The notes beneath the pieces are model-generated. The model made no database searches. It saw only the letters and a list, made by a program, of their open reading frames with translations, and had not been told where the DNA came from. A DNA stretch of 64,000 nt from Flavobacterium limnophilum (GTDB taxonomy: Bacteria > Bacteroidota > Bacteroidia > Flavobacteriales > Flavobacteriaceae). Numbering within the stretch: the stretch's first letter is position 1; each line of letters opens with the position of its first letter. Shown here piece by piece: positions 28,736 to 38,055 of this stretch. Both the position numbers and the translations under genes were made by a program. Location: assembly GCF_027111315.2 (NCBI RefSeq), contig NZ_CP114289.2:2356001-2420000 (forward strand). Reading direction: 5' to 3'.

Positions 28736-30943
28736 TTATTCCTTAATCAATTTGATAGTTGATGTTCCTTTTTCGGATTTTACCGTAATAATATATACGC
28801 CTGCCGCTGCCGCTATTTCTCCTACCTCAACTTGATTTTCACCTTTCCCCGACCCCAACTCTTGTCCTAGAACGTTGTGAATTGTGTAAGTGAATTTACC
28901 TTCAGCCTTAATCGTGAAGGTTTGTGATGTTGGATTTGGATAAAGAATGGCATTTGCTGAACGTCCTTCGTTTGAAAATGCGCTAGCAGATAAGTTTACA
29001 TTTGTGGTAACAATATTTGGTTGTGTTTGAGCTGCCATCTCCACTCCCAGATAAAAACTTGGATGAGGCGGCTGATTGTAAGCTGAGTTTTGCCAAGCAA
29101 TTGCCACTCGATATTGGGTATCGTGCATTAAAGTGTATAGCTTGTTGGTGGTGGGGATGTTGGTGGTGTAAATTCGAACGGCTGTATTGTCGTCTTTACG
29201 CCAAATGACTTCTTCACGCCAGTCTCCAAAAAGGTCTGCACTCAAACATGGCGTTGCCTTTGTGGTATTGTTTGAAGAATATCCGGTTGCGGTTAGCATA
29301 TTAACAGTTTTCCCATTAATATAATCCCATTTGTCTATTTTGTTTGAATCCAATAATTCTCTATTCAAATCAGCATCCCACCAAATTGAAAAATTCTGAG
29401 TAGGTTTATTATTGCTGATAAGGTTTCCTTTACAGTCCATTAAATAGTTTGTTGTAGTAGTAACGCCAGAAGCATTTTTTACTCCTGCGCTACCAAAACA
29501 TTCATATCCTTTGTAGCGTGGGTCAATATCTGCTGCATTGCAACGACCTACATCTGTATTTGCTGGTAAGCCCCATATTGTTGCCCCTGTTTTCGCATCT
29601 CTAAAAACCAGGCCGTTGGTTTTATAATTGCCCGGCTCCTCCAGGCATTGCCATACTTCTTGTCCAGGACGATCTGGATCCATATCGGTCATGTGCAAGG
29701 CATCACCATGCCCTAAACCGTTTGCATATAATTTTGCGCCATCGTCATCAACAGCGCTGGAACCACTGCAGACTTCGTCTTTGCCATCGCCATCAACGTC
29801 TCCCACCGTCATTTGATGATTGCCTTGTCCAGCAGCAGCAGAATTTCCAGCAGTATTACTGTCAAAAATCCATCTTTGAGAAAGAGTGTTGTTTCGCCAG
29901 TCCCAAGCCACGCGAACCAGTCTTGTGTAATAGCCACGACCCATAACTAAACTTGGCTTTTCACCGTCGAGATAAGCTACAGCGGCAATAAAGCGTTCCG
30001 AACGACCACCATAACTGTCACCCCAAGAAGATACTGTTCCACGCACAGGCAAATAATTAGTCGAAGCCATTGCTTTTCCAGTTAATCCATTAAAAACAGT
30101 TAAAAATTCAGGACCTGATATTACAGCTCCGTAAGTACTTGTTGAAGTTTTACTACCACTTGTATTTCTGTAATCTGCTAATGCATCACCAATAACTACC
30201 CCAGTTCCGTCTATAGTTCCGTCTGCAGTTCTGCAAGCCATTTCAGCTTTACCGTCCGAATCCAGATCGTACACCATAAATTGGGTGTAATGGGCGCCAG
30301 CACGGATGTTTTTACCCAAGTCGATTCTCCATAGACGTGTTCCGTCCAACCGGTAGCAATCAATATAAACATTGCCCGTAAAGCCTGGTAGAGAATTGTC
30401 TTTAGAGTTGGATGGATCCCATTTCACAAAGATTTCATATTGTCCGTCACCATCCACATCTCCCACGCTGCAATCATTTACGCTATAGGTGTAAGCTCCG
30501 CTTACGTTGGTTCCTCCAGGAGGTACTTGCATAGCAATATCCAAATATGAATTAGCCCATACAGAGGCAGTTTCCGAGGCGGGTTCTTCAACGCCATTAA
30601 TGATGGCACGAACAGTATAAACTCCGTTGGTAGTGATACTGTGGGTGAAATTGGTGCTTGTTGCAAAAGGACTTCCTGTTACTTTTACTCCGTCACAATA
30701 TAAATTATAACTTACATCGGTGGGTTCGGTTCCCAACATTCGCCATCCAAGGTAAACTTGATTGCTGTTTAAGCGTATGGCAACCAAACCCCGATTGAGC
30801 TTTTCGACAGTTCGCTGGGCGTGTGTTTGATCTGACAATCCGAAAAACAACAAAAGTATAATGGCTATTTTTTTTAATGAATTGGTTTTGTTTTTTTTTT
30901 GTAATTTAAGTTCTGAATACATAATTGTGGGTTTATTGGTCAA
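28736..30943 (-). CDS. PL11 rhamnogalacturonan lyase with T9SS sorting domain
   Basis: A 735-residue secreted lyase. An alternative start at 30922 is also possible. The signal peptide ends near residue 43 (THAQ). An N-terminal Ig-like region (LGWRMLGTEPTDVSYNLYCDG) leads to the eight-bladed propeller of polysaccharide lyase family 11. Repeated calcium-binding loops of the form DVDGDGQYE, DLDSDGKAE and DVDGDGKDE match YesW-type enzymes. The last 75 residues are a type A T9SS sorting domain (ILYPNPTSQTFTIKAEG ending STIKLIKE). PL11 enzymes cut the rhamnogalacturonan I backbone. It lies 55 bp before PL10 and 73 bp after GH95 in the operon, and is exported across the outer membrane by the type IX system. 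Confidence 0.93.
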   Translation of the reverse strand: MTNKPTIMYSELKLQKKNKTNSLKKIAIILLLFFGLSDQTHAQRTVEKLNRGLVAIRLNSNQVYLGWRMLGTEPTDVSYNLYCDGVKVTGSPFATSTNFTHSITTNGVYTVRAIINGVEEPASETASVWANSYLDIAMQVPPGGTNVSGAYTYSVNDCSVGDVDGDGQYEIFVKWDPSNSKDNSLPGFTGNVYIDCYRLDGTRLWRIDLGKNIRAGAHYTQFMVYDLDSDGKAEMACRTADGTIDGTGVVIGDALADYRNTSGSKTSTSTYGAVISGPEFLTVFNGLTGKAMASTNYLPVRGTVSSWGDSYGGRSERFIAAVAYLDGEKPSLVMGRGYYTRLVRVAWDWRNNTLSQRWIFDSNTAGNSAAAGQGNHQMTVGDVDGDGKDEVCSGSSAVDDDGAKLYANGLGHGDALHMTDMDPDRPGQEVWQCLEEPGNYKTNGLVFRDAKTGATIWGLPANTDVGRCNAADIDPRYKGYECFGSAGVKNASGVTTTTNYLMDCKGNLISNNKPTQNFSIWWDADLNRELLDSNKIDKWDYINGKTVNMLTATGYSSNNTTKATPCLSADLFGDWREEVIWRKDDNTAVRIYTTNIPTTNKLYTLMHDTQYRVAIAWQNSAYNQPPHPSFYLGVEMAAQTQPNIVTTNVNLSASAFSNEGRSANAILYPNPTSQTFTIKAEGKFTYTIHNVLGQELGSGKGENQVEVGEIAAAAGVYIITVKSEKGTSTIKLIKE

Positions 30944-31016
30944 CAGGCTGTTTTATGTTTTTCATGCCCTATAGATTAACATATTTAGTTTTTTTGAATG
31001 AATAACATAAAATAAA

Positions 31017-33548
31017 TTATTCTGTCAAAGTGAAAGTATATGAACTACCTTCCTTTGTATCAACATCATACTCAAATACTTTTGGAACATTAACCCCATT
31101 AAAAGCAGCCTGTGCAGAGATTACAGGCTTTTCCACAGGTTGGGATTTAAAGAAATGATTAGGATTCTCCCCTTTTGCTTTCAAGATTGAATTCCCTCCT
31201 AATTTAGCATAGCTTCTCATTCTAAGATTTCCTCCCAAATTTGATTTTATTGTCACGGACTTTATCTTCCCATTCTTCCATTCCATATTTTCTATTTCAA
31301 AACCACCCCTAGCTCTTAAACCAGATATTGATCCATTTGACCAAGCATCCGGTAATGCTGGCAATAAAAATACAGCTCCGTCATGGCTTTGCAACAACAT
31401 TTCGGCTATACCTGCAGTACATCCAAAATTTCCATCAATTTGAAATGGCGGATGAGCATCAAACATATTGGTGTAAGTACCTCCATCTGGATCCTTTATG
31501 GTAGCGTTTGCAGGTTTCAAATTAAGTTGATTTTTAATCAATTGATAAGCATGATTACCATCTAGATAACGCGCCCATAAACAAACTTTCCAACCCATCG
31601 ACCAACCACGACTTGCATCTCCTTTTCCAACAAGTGTATTCCTGGAAGCTTCAAAAAGTTCAGGAGTTTTGAATGGAGAAATTTCTCTTCCCGGAAAAAC
31701 TCCCCATAGATGCGAAAGATGACGATGGGCATCATTTTTTTTATCCCAATCTTCAAGCCATTCTTGTAACTGGGTAAACTTCCCTATGTGCATTGGAGGT
31801 AATTTAGAACGAATATCTTTTAACTCTATCGAAAATTTATCATCGATTTCTAAAATCTTAGCCGCATCAATGGTGTTGGACAATAAATCAAAAATCATTT
31901 GATTATCCATTGTTACTCCAGAAAAAACATTGCATCTTTCTTTACCGATAGTTCCGTCAGCATTTACAACTTCATAAGATTGCAAACCTGGAGTATGTTC
32001 AGGAGAAATTGAGGGTGAGGCTACAAGATAACCGGTTTTTTTATCCTTAACTAAAAAGTCCTGATAAAATTCACAAGCACTTTTCAAAATTGGATATACT
32101 TCATTTAAGTATTTCTTGTCTCCGGAAAAAAGAAACTTTTCCCATAAATGCGCAGCAAACCACGCATTACAAGTTGGCCATATCCCGGCGGTTTTATCTA
32201 CAGCGCCAGTCATACGCCACAAATCCGTATTGTGATGAAGTGTCCAGCCCCTGCTTCCATACATCTCAGAAGCAGACTGCTTTCCGGTAACGCTTACATC
32301 TTTAATTAACTGAATGAATGGATCATGACATTCACTCAAGTTAGTCACTTCAGCTGGCCAATAGTTCATTTCCACATTTATATTGGTTGTGTATTTACTG
32401 TCCCAAGCAGGATATTGACCTGCGCTTGGGTTCCAAATTCCCTGCAGATTAGCAGGCTGGGTTCCCGGTTGCGACGAGGATATCAATAAATAGCGTCCAA
32501 ACTGGAAGTACATTGCCGTTAATGCAGGGTCATCTTTTTTGGAAAATTCTGCAATTCGTTGGTCTGTTGGTTTTAATACTTGATCGGACTGTCCCAGATT
32601 AAATTGAACTCTATTGAATTGTTTTTGGTAGAAAGCAATATGATCAGCTTTGGCCGTTTCGTATTTTTTTGAAAATTTAGACAAATAATCTTTTGCCTCT
32701 TTTTCAGCATCACCAGAAATATCCTTGTAATTCTTGAAATTTGTTGCCACAGAAATGTAAATCGTTACCTCATCAGCATTTTTAATAGAAATACTTTTTG
32801 AGTCAGTTAATCGAGTACCTCCTACGGATTCAACTTTAACCTGCGCATTAAAATGCAATAGATTCGGAATATTTTCTTCTTTATCTTTTGTACATTTTCC
32901 GTTAACCACAAGTAATTTATCTTGACCAACAGGAACTTCTGTAGTGACTTTAACCATTTGGGTTTTTAATGGTCCGACAAAAGATGTGTTCAAACTAATT
33001 TTCCTTTTTTGATTTGATGTCAAACGAACAATAATTAATTGGTCCGGATAAGAAGTAAACACTTCGCGTTGGTATTCCACTCCATCAACTTTATATTTGG
33101 TTTTTGCGATGGCCGTTTTCAAGTCCAATTCCCTGTAGTAATCTGTAAAATTCTCATGTCCGGGAACACTTAAAATAAGATTTCCAATTGACTGGTAAAC
33201 CTGACCATGAGAGGTTGTTTTCCTGTCTGCAATAATACCTGTAAGAGCCAGTTTTTGGGCATCTATATAATTCTCGTCTTCAATGTATTTTTGAATTTTT
33301 TTTAAACTATTTTTTGTATTCGGATTAGTGTTTTGATAAGGGCTTCCAGACCAAAAAGTATCTTCATTAATTTGGATTGTGTCACACTGGGGCACACCAT
33401 AAACCATTGCTCCTAATCTACCATTACCTATTGGTAAAGCATCTGTCCAAGCCTTTGATGGTTTATTGTACCAAAGAGTTAAATCCTTTTGTGCAAATGT
33501 GTCCAAAAATGCTAAAAAACATATTAATACCAACACTCGTTTTTTCAT
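31017..33548 (-). CDS. GH95 alpha-L-fucosidase/alpha-L-galactosidase family enzyme (copy 1)
   Basis: An 843-residue exported glycoside hydrolase family 95 enzyme. The signal peptide ends near residue 19 (DTFAQ). The N-terminal beta domain shows [18 protein letters not shown]. The (alpha/alpha)6 barrel carries the family motifs [23 protein letters not shown] and [17 protein letters not shown], with a C-terminal beta domain. GH95 members remove terminal alpha-1,2-L-fucose or, in plant-glycan loci, alpha-L-galactose. Both sugars occur as side-chain decorations in pectin and xyloglucan, and I cannot tell which is the substrate. The operon holds a second, divergent GH95 (38056-40533), which suggests different linkages or sugars. 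Confidence 0.93.
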   Translation of the reverse strand: MKKRVLVLICFLAFLDTFAQKDLTLWYNKPSKAWTDALPIGNGRLGAMVYGVPQCDTIQINEDTFWSGSPYQNTNPNTKNSLKKIQKYIEDENYIDAQKLALTGIIADRKTTSHGQVYQSIGNLILSVPGHENFTDYYRELDLKTAIAKTKYKVDGVEYQREVFTSYPDQLIIVRLTSNQKRKISLNTSFVGPLKTQMVKVTTEVPVGQDKLLVVNGKCTKDKEENIPNLLHFNAQVKVESVGGTRLTDSKSISIKNADEVTIYISVATNFKNYKDISGDAEKEAKDYLSKFSKKYETAKADHIAFYQKQFNRVQFNLGQSDQVLKPTDQRIAEFSKKDDPALTAMYFQFGRYLLISSSQPGTQPANLQGIWNPSAGQYPAWDSKYTTNINVEMNYWPAEVTNLSECHDPFIQLIKDVSVTGKQSASEMYGSRGWTLHHNTDLWRMTGAVDKTAGIWPTCNAWFAAHLWEKFLFSGDKKYLNEVYPILKSACEFYQDFLVKDKKTGYLVASPSISPEHTPGLQSYEVVNADGTIGKERCNVFSGVTMDNQMIFDLLSNTIDAAKILEIDDKFSIELKDIRSKLPPMHIGKFTQLQEWLEDWDKKNDAHRHLSHLWGVFPGREISPFKTPELFEASRNTLVGKGDASRGWSMGWKVCLWARYLDGNHAYQLIKNQLNLKPANATIKDPDGGTYTNMFDAHPPFQIDGNFGCTAGIAEMLLQSHDGAVFLLPALPDAWSNGSISGLRARGGFEIENMEWKNGKIKSVTIKSNLGGNLRMRSYAKLGGNSILKAKGENPNHFFKSQPVEKPVISAQAAFNGVNVPKVFEYDVDTKEGSSYTFTLTE

Positions 33549-33570
33549 GATTATTTTTATAAAATTTATT

Positions 33571-33690
33571 AATTAAAAGGTTGCCAATTCTCCTGTTCCT
33601 TAAGAACATTTTCCAATGAATGAGCTTACTTCTTCTTGAAGTAAGCTCATATATTCCTGTCCAATTAGCATTTTTGACATACCAATATCA
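33571..33690 (-). pseudogene. Decayed 3' end of a CE8 pectin methylesterase gene, with hairpin
   Basis: This gap matches, base for base over much of its length, the 3' end of the neighbouring CE8 gene (36923-37966). Shared blocks include AATTGG.TAGGAATA, TGAGCT.ACTTCA.GAAGAA, AATGTTCTTAAGG and AATTGGCA.CC. In one frame it still reads NANWTGIYELTS (compare RANWVGIRELTS), but frameshifts break it. It holds a perfect 12-bp hairpin (33621-33632 with 33638-33649) that appears to be an inverted duplication of part of the old coding sequence. It is a relic of a third esterase gene or of a former end of the adjacent one. Confidence 0.7.
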
Positions 33691-33702
33691 ACAAAATTTA
33701 TT

Positions 33703-36700
33703 TTAAAGTTTTAAAAATTTAACCGTTTTTTTATCCAACCCATTTTGATAGATTAAAATATACGCACCAGCACTCAAATCTGAAATATCGATGGCAGACT
33801 GCAATGATTCCGAAGCTGGAGATACCTGTTTAAGAATTCGACCATCATAACCGCTGATGCTCAAGCTTGCTCCTTTTAAGGAAATGGGATAATTAACCGT
33901 TATTTTTCCATTGATGGATGGGTTTGGAAATATGGTAAGTGTTTTTTTGTCGGAATTAAATGAAAGTAAATCCAGAGTAATGGAATTTCCGCTCATAACA
34001 CTGAAAGCGCCAAAGCTAGTGATTCCAGATACACTTGCAGTATACGGACTGACTTCTGTCCCGCTTCCTCCTAAAACCGCAGCATTACTTGTCCATGCAT
34101 TGGCTCCCGTTTTGCTTATCAAAGAGAATGAGGCATCCGAAGCATTAAATGTGCCATTGTCCGCACTAAGCCATTGTGTTTTCACCATAAGATTGGCTCC
34201 AATTGTTTCCGCATTGACAGTCCACTGCTTATTTATTGCCTTGTCAACAGGAACATCCAGCATATTTTTAACCGAAACAGAAAAATTTCCTGCTACTCCT
34301 GAATTATTCAAAATTATTGGATTTGCAATGATTGAACCGACTGAACCAACTGGAAATTTCACATCAGTAGCTCCAACTGCTCTTTTTAAAACACCACTAC
34401 CATTGGTAATAAAAAATTTATTTCCCGTATCAAAAGTTGTAGCTCTTGTCGCATCCACGATTCCACCATCACCAATATTTAAATACACTTTTCCAATCTC
34501 GGGAGCATTGGCTGTTGTACTTATAGCCCTAAGACCTCCTCCTAGTATTAAAGTTCCATTTACGGTCAAGCTTACTGTTGGATCTGAAGATCCAGTAGCT
34601 TCATAAGGTATAAATGAACTTGTACTGGTGCTTGCGCTCATATCTAAAGTACCATTAACAACATAAGTATATTTACCATATTTTGGATAATTAGTGGATG
34701 TGGCTGTAGATCCTGAACTATGCAAGGCTTTGGCGACAACTGTTTTTCCTGCATTGATGATAAAAGTAATATTATTGACATTTTGATTGCTTGAATTACC
34801 GTACAGCGCATTTATATTGTTGGTAACATTCATATTCTGGTCAATAGTCAAGGTAGCATTCTGTAATTCAGCTAGTGTATTTAAACTGCTAACCAAATAG
34901 GTTCCGGTACCTGATATCGTTGCTGAAGCTGTTGTTGCCGTATTGGAATAAGTAAGACTGATTCTATCTGTTGTATTGGTTCCTATGCTTCCGTTGTTAA
35001 CAATATCGGAAAGAAAACGCAAACTGGAATTTGCCGTAGCGTTCAATACGGCACTTGCTTCAACAACTAATGCGTTTACGCTAGAAAGAGCAGTAATAGT
35101 AACGGTATGACCGCTTTTGATGGTAACATTTGAATTGGAATGTGAAGTCCCAAATGGCACGTTTTCCCAAGTGCTGTTTGAAGCATTATACTTTTCCCAA
35201 ATAGAAGCAGGCAAAGTCGGATAATTAGCATTTGTTGCAACTGCAACCGTCGGATTTCCAGTATAACCAGTACCTCCATTGGTTACGGTAATAGATGTTA
35301 CTTTTCCTCCAGACACAACAGCTGTGGCAGTAGCTCCTGCACCAGCCCCCCCGGTAATAACTATACTTGGCGGATTGGCATCATCAAAACCTGATGGACT
35401 ACCTGTAACAGTTATGCCTGTTATCACATTGCTAGCCTTGACAACAGAGTAAGTAATATTGTTAGCCCAAATACCGGAACCTTTTGATCGATAATCACCA
35501 TTTAAAGGAATAGCAGGATCTACTGTTACCACATCACTTTTATTGATCTCTGAACCTTTTGATGCTTCAACATAATAATGATAGGCACTTCCAACTGGAG
35601 GTAATGCATCGGTAAACTGGTTTGCTATCGTTACATCGTTATTTATTATAAAACTTTTTAAGGGAGTATAAGAAGCCTTGTTGTCTGTACTTCTGTAAAG
35701 AGTATAAGTAACTCCGCTTACTGGCCAAGCCAAGTTGAATAGAAATGCGGCTTGAGATGTCGTTCTTTTAGCTCTAAAGTTGGTCAGGGCAATCACGGGA
35801 GTGAAGTTGTTTCCAGCAGGAAGATCTGACCAAACTGCATAGGGATTCCAGCTTCCAAAAAGATTTGAATTCACATAGTAAGGAGCAGCTTCTGCATCTG
35901 ATAGTTGTTTTGACCACGAAAGTCTTTTACTTACGTCTACTGGAGAACCATCAAATCCCACGCTCTTGTATTCCGCATAAGTTATAAGACTCGTATTTGT
36001 TCCGGCATCCCAAACCGACCATCCAGTAGGAGCAACAGAGGTACTCATCTTGGTATTTAAGAAAACAGTCTTGTTGCCTGCCCTATTTGGTTCTAAAGTG
36101 CCGGAATCATTCTGCCAAGGACGACCAAGACTATAAACAGTCACTCCATTGTTGGCCGGTATAATACAATCCCTGAATATCTGGCCATAAGCTTGAGACT
36201 GGGGTGTATTGGCTGCCGTAACAATTCCTCCACTTCCCCCATCTACCCTGTCTCTTCCATAAATTACACAATAGTCAAAAACTGCAATAGCCGATCCATA
36301 AATAAAATCGGTATTGCCATCAATATAACAATTTTTATAATATACAAGTTTCCCATTTCCAGGATGATAAACTGTATCTTGTCCGCTGATGAACCTGCAA
36401 TTATAAAACACGGCCCTGTCTCCAACAGTTTTTATCGCCAAAGACTGGGGCCCGTCTGATAAATAACCTTGAGAATTCTCAAGAGTAAGCCCCATCAGCA
36501 TACAATCGTTCGCATTGATGGTAAAAGTTGTTGTTCCTCCCAAGCCATCTCCATAGCTAAGAATGGTGTTTGCAGGGCTTTCGCCAATTAATTCAATAAA
36601 AGGTTTTGTCGAAGGTATGCTAAGCTGTCCAATATATTTTCCAGCTTTAACATAAATCTTATAAGGAGTTATCCGTGCTGTAGGTGCTGCATCAATGGCA

Positions 36701-36840
36701 GCCTGAACGCTGGTAAAATCACCGCTCCCGTCTTTTGCAACAATTTTATCATATTGGGCAAAAATTGACAGATTTAGCATCATAAAAAAGAGGATATATA
36801 GTCCTTTTTTATAGCTTGGTTTTTTTAATAATTTTTTCAT
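33703..36840 (-). CDS. Large multidomain CE8 pectin methylesterase with T9SS sorting domain
   Basis: A 1045-residue secreted protein. After the signal peptide (about 29 residues), a carbohydrate esterase family 8 beta-helix covers about residues 30-320. It starts IVAKDGSGDFTSVQAAIDAAP and has the catalytic motifs FISGQDTVY, NTDFIYGSA and LGRPW (two Asp and one Arg in this family). The enzyme removes methyl esters from homogalacturonan. About 630 further residues follow: a fibronectin III-like domain (near 345-440), a segment with TNGGTGYTGNPTV and beta-helix-like repeats. The last 80 residues are a T9SS sorting domain (IFPNPSINGKITVNYP ending TVKFLKL). It is three times the length of the single-domain CE8 encoded next to it. 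The middle region is of unknown function. Confidence 0.9.
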   Translation of the reverse strand: MKKLLKKPSYKKGLYILFFMMLNLSIFAQYDKIVAKDGSGDFTSVQAAIDAAPTARITPYKIYVKAGKYIGQLSIPSTKPFIELIGESPANTILSYGDGLGGTTTFTINANDCMLMGLTLENSQGYLSDGPQSLAIKTVGDRAVFYNCRFISGQDTVYHPGNGKLVYYKNCYIDGNTDFIYGSAIAVFDYCVIYGRDRVDGGSGGIVTAANTPQSQAYGQIFRDCIIPANNGVTVYSLGRPWQNDSGTLEPNRAGNKTVFLNTKMSTSVAPTGWSVWDAGTNTSLITYAEYKSVGFDGSPVDVSKRLSWSKQLSDAEAAPYYVNSNLFGSWNPYAVWSDLPAGNNFTPVIALTNFRAKRTTSQAAFLFNLAWPVSGVTYTLYRSTDNKASYTPLKSFIINNDVTIANQFTDALPPVGSAYHYYVEASKGSEINKSDVVTVDPAIPLNGDYRSKGSGIWANNITYSVVKASNVITGITVTGSPSGFDDANPPSIVITGGAGAGATATAVVSGGKVTSITVTNGGTGYTGNPTVAVATNANYPTLPASIWEKYNASNSTWENVPFGTSHSNSNVTIKSGHTVTITALSSVNALVVEASAVLNATANSSLRFLSDIVNNGSIGTNTTDRISLTYSNTATTASATISGTGTYLVSSLNTLAELQNATLTIDQNMNVTNNINALYGNSSNQNVNNITFIINAGKTVVAKALHSSGSTATSTNYPKYGKYTYVVNGTLDMSASTSTSSFIPYEATGSSDPTVSLTVNGTLILGGGLRAISTTANAPEIGKVYLNIGDGGIVDATRATTFDTGNKFFITNGSGVLKRAVGATDVKFPVGSVGSIIANPIILNNSGVAGNFSVSVKNMLDVPVDKAINKQWTVNAETIGANLMVKTQWLSADNGTFNASDASFSLISKTGANAWTSNAAVLGGSGTEVSPYTASVSGITSFGAFSVMSGNSITLDLLSFNSDKKTLTIFPNPSINGKITVNYPISLKGASLSISGYDGRILKQVSPASESLQSAIDISDLSAGAYILIYQNGLDKKTVKFLKL

Positions 36841-36922
36841 AATTTTTAGTTTGTTTTTTGGTTTGTTTTTTTGTTAAATAGGCATTGATAATGTGTTCAT
36901 TTTTATAAATTTTATTAATTAT

Positions 36923-37966
36923 CTAGTTGAATGGCTGCCAATTATCTTGCCCCTTAAGAACATTTTTCGCTGTATAAAATTTTGTTTCTTCTGAAGTTAG
37001 CTCACGTATTCCTACCCAATTGGCACGTTTGGATATATCAGATCCAGTTCCAGTATTTTTATATTCAAACAAATGCAAATCTTTACTTGTAGAAGCATAG
37101 TTCATATTCCAAATGGTAGGCCAGCCTACTGGATTAATTTCTTTTCCCATTTCACACTTAATCCATGCCACTTTTGGAAAATTATGCCACGGACGACCTA
37201 AATTGACCAACTGGCTATTATCATTTCCCTTTGGACTTTCATCAGAAAACGTTAGTTTGCATTTATAAAAAACAAAACCATAATCTTGTCCTTTTGGTGT
37301 ACTAGGCGCCGTAATCCAACCACCGCCAAAACTTCGTATTTCACAAGTATCAAAATACCCAATGCCTCCTCCATAGATATAATCTGTTCTTCCTACAACA
37401 AGACAGTTTTTAAAGTAACTTCTGGTATTGTCCGTAGCCAGAAAAACAGTGTCTTGATACCCTAAAAAATTACAATTGACAAAAACATTTTTATCGGAAG
37501 TGACATAAATTGCCAAAGCTTGGCCTACTGGTCCCGCCGTATTTTGAAAAGTTATATTTTCTGCTTGAAACCCATCGCCTTGAATAGAAAGCGTAGCTGA
37601 TGTACGTATAGCTTGTCCTGTCCATTTTGCAACATCTTCTGCTGGACATTTATTGTTTAGTCCTCCTTTGCAATCGTATATATGATAACTTATGATTGTT
37701 TTTTCCCTGCTTTCACCTTGAAAAGTGATATTCTTTTTATCATTTGGTATCAATAATTTCTCTGAATTATACAATCCATTTTTGATATAAATGACTGTTT
37801 GTTTTTCCTGGTTGGCCGCAACCGAATTAATGGCTTCTTGAATACTTGTATAGTCCCCGCTTCCATCAAGGGCTACAATTTTTTTTTCCCTTGGACCAGC
37901 ATAAACGGATAATGAAATTAAAATTCCGATAATTGCCGTTAAAATAAATTTGGAGATAGTTTTCAT
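36923..37966 (-). CDS. CE8 pectin methylesterase, single domain
   Basis: A 347-residue exported pectinesterase. The frame is open to 38041, but the start at 37966 begins the signal peptide (MKTISKFILTAII to VYAG), so it is preferred. The CE8 beta helix shows IVALDGSGDYTSIQEAINSV, the catalytic motifs LGYQDTVFLA, GRTDYIYGGG and LGRPWHNFP, and WVGIRELTSEE near the end. It de-esterifies homogalacturonan so that PL10 can cut it. Lacking a sorting domain, it probably acts in the periplasm on imported oligomers, unlike its large T9SS-exported neighbour. It lies about 90 bp after GH95 copy 2. Confidence 0.92.
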   Translation of the reverse strand: MKTISKFILTAIIGILISLSVYAGPREKKIVALDGSGDYTSIQEAINSVAANQEKQTVIYIKNGLYNSEKLLIPNDKKNITFQGESREKTIISYHIYDCKGGLNNKCPAEDVAKWTGQAIRTSATLSIQGDGFQAENITFQNTAGPVGQALAIYVTSDKNVFVNCNFLGYQDTVFLATDNTRSYFKNCLVVGRTDYIYGGGIGYFDTCEIRSFGGGWITAPSTPKGQDYGFVFYKCKLTFSDESPKGNDNSQLVNLGRPWHNFPKVAWIKCEMGKEINPVGWPTIWNMNYASTSKDLHLFEYKNTGTGSDISKRANWVGIRELTSEETKFYTAKNVLKGQDNWQPFN

Positions 37967-38055
37967 GAATTTGATTTGATTTATATAAAGTGTATAATAC
38001 TTATTCAAGCTATTTGGGGCGACAAATAGCTTGAATAACATCTTGATTGAAGCGC

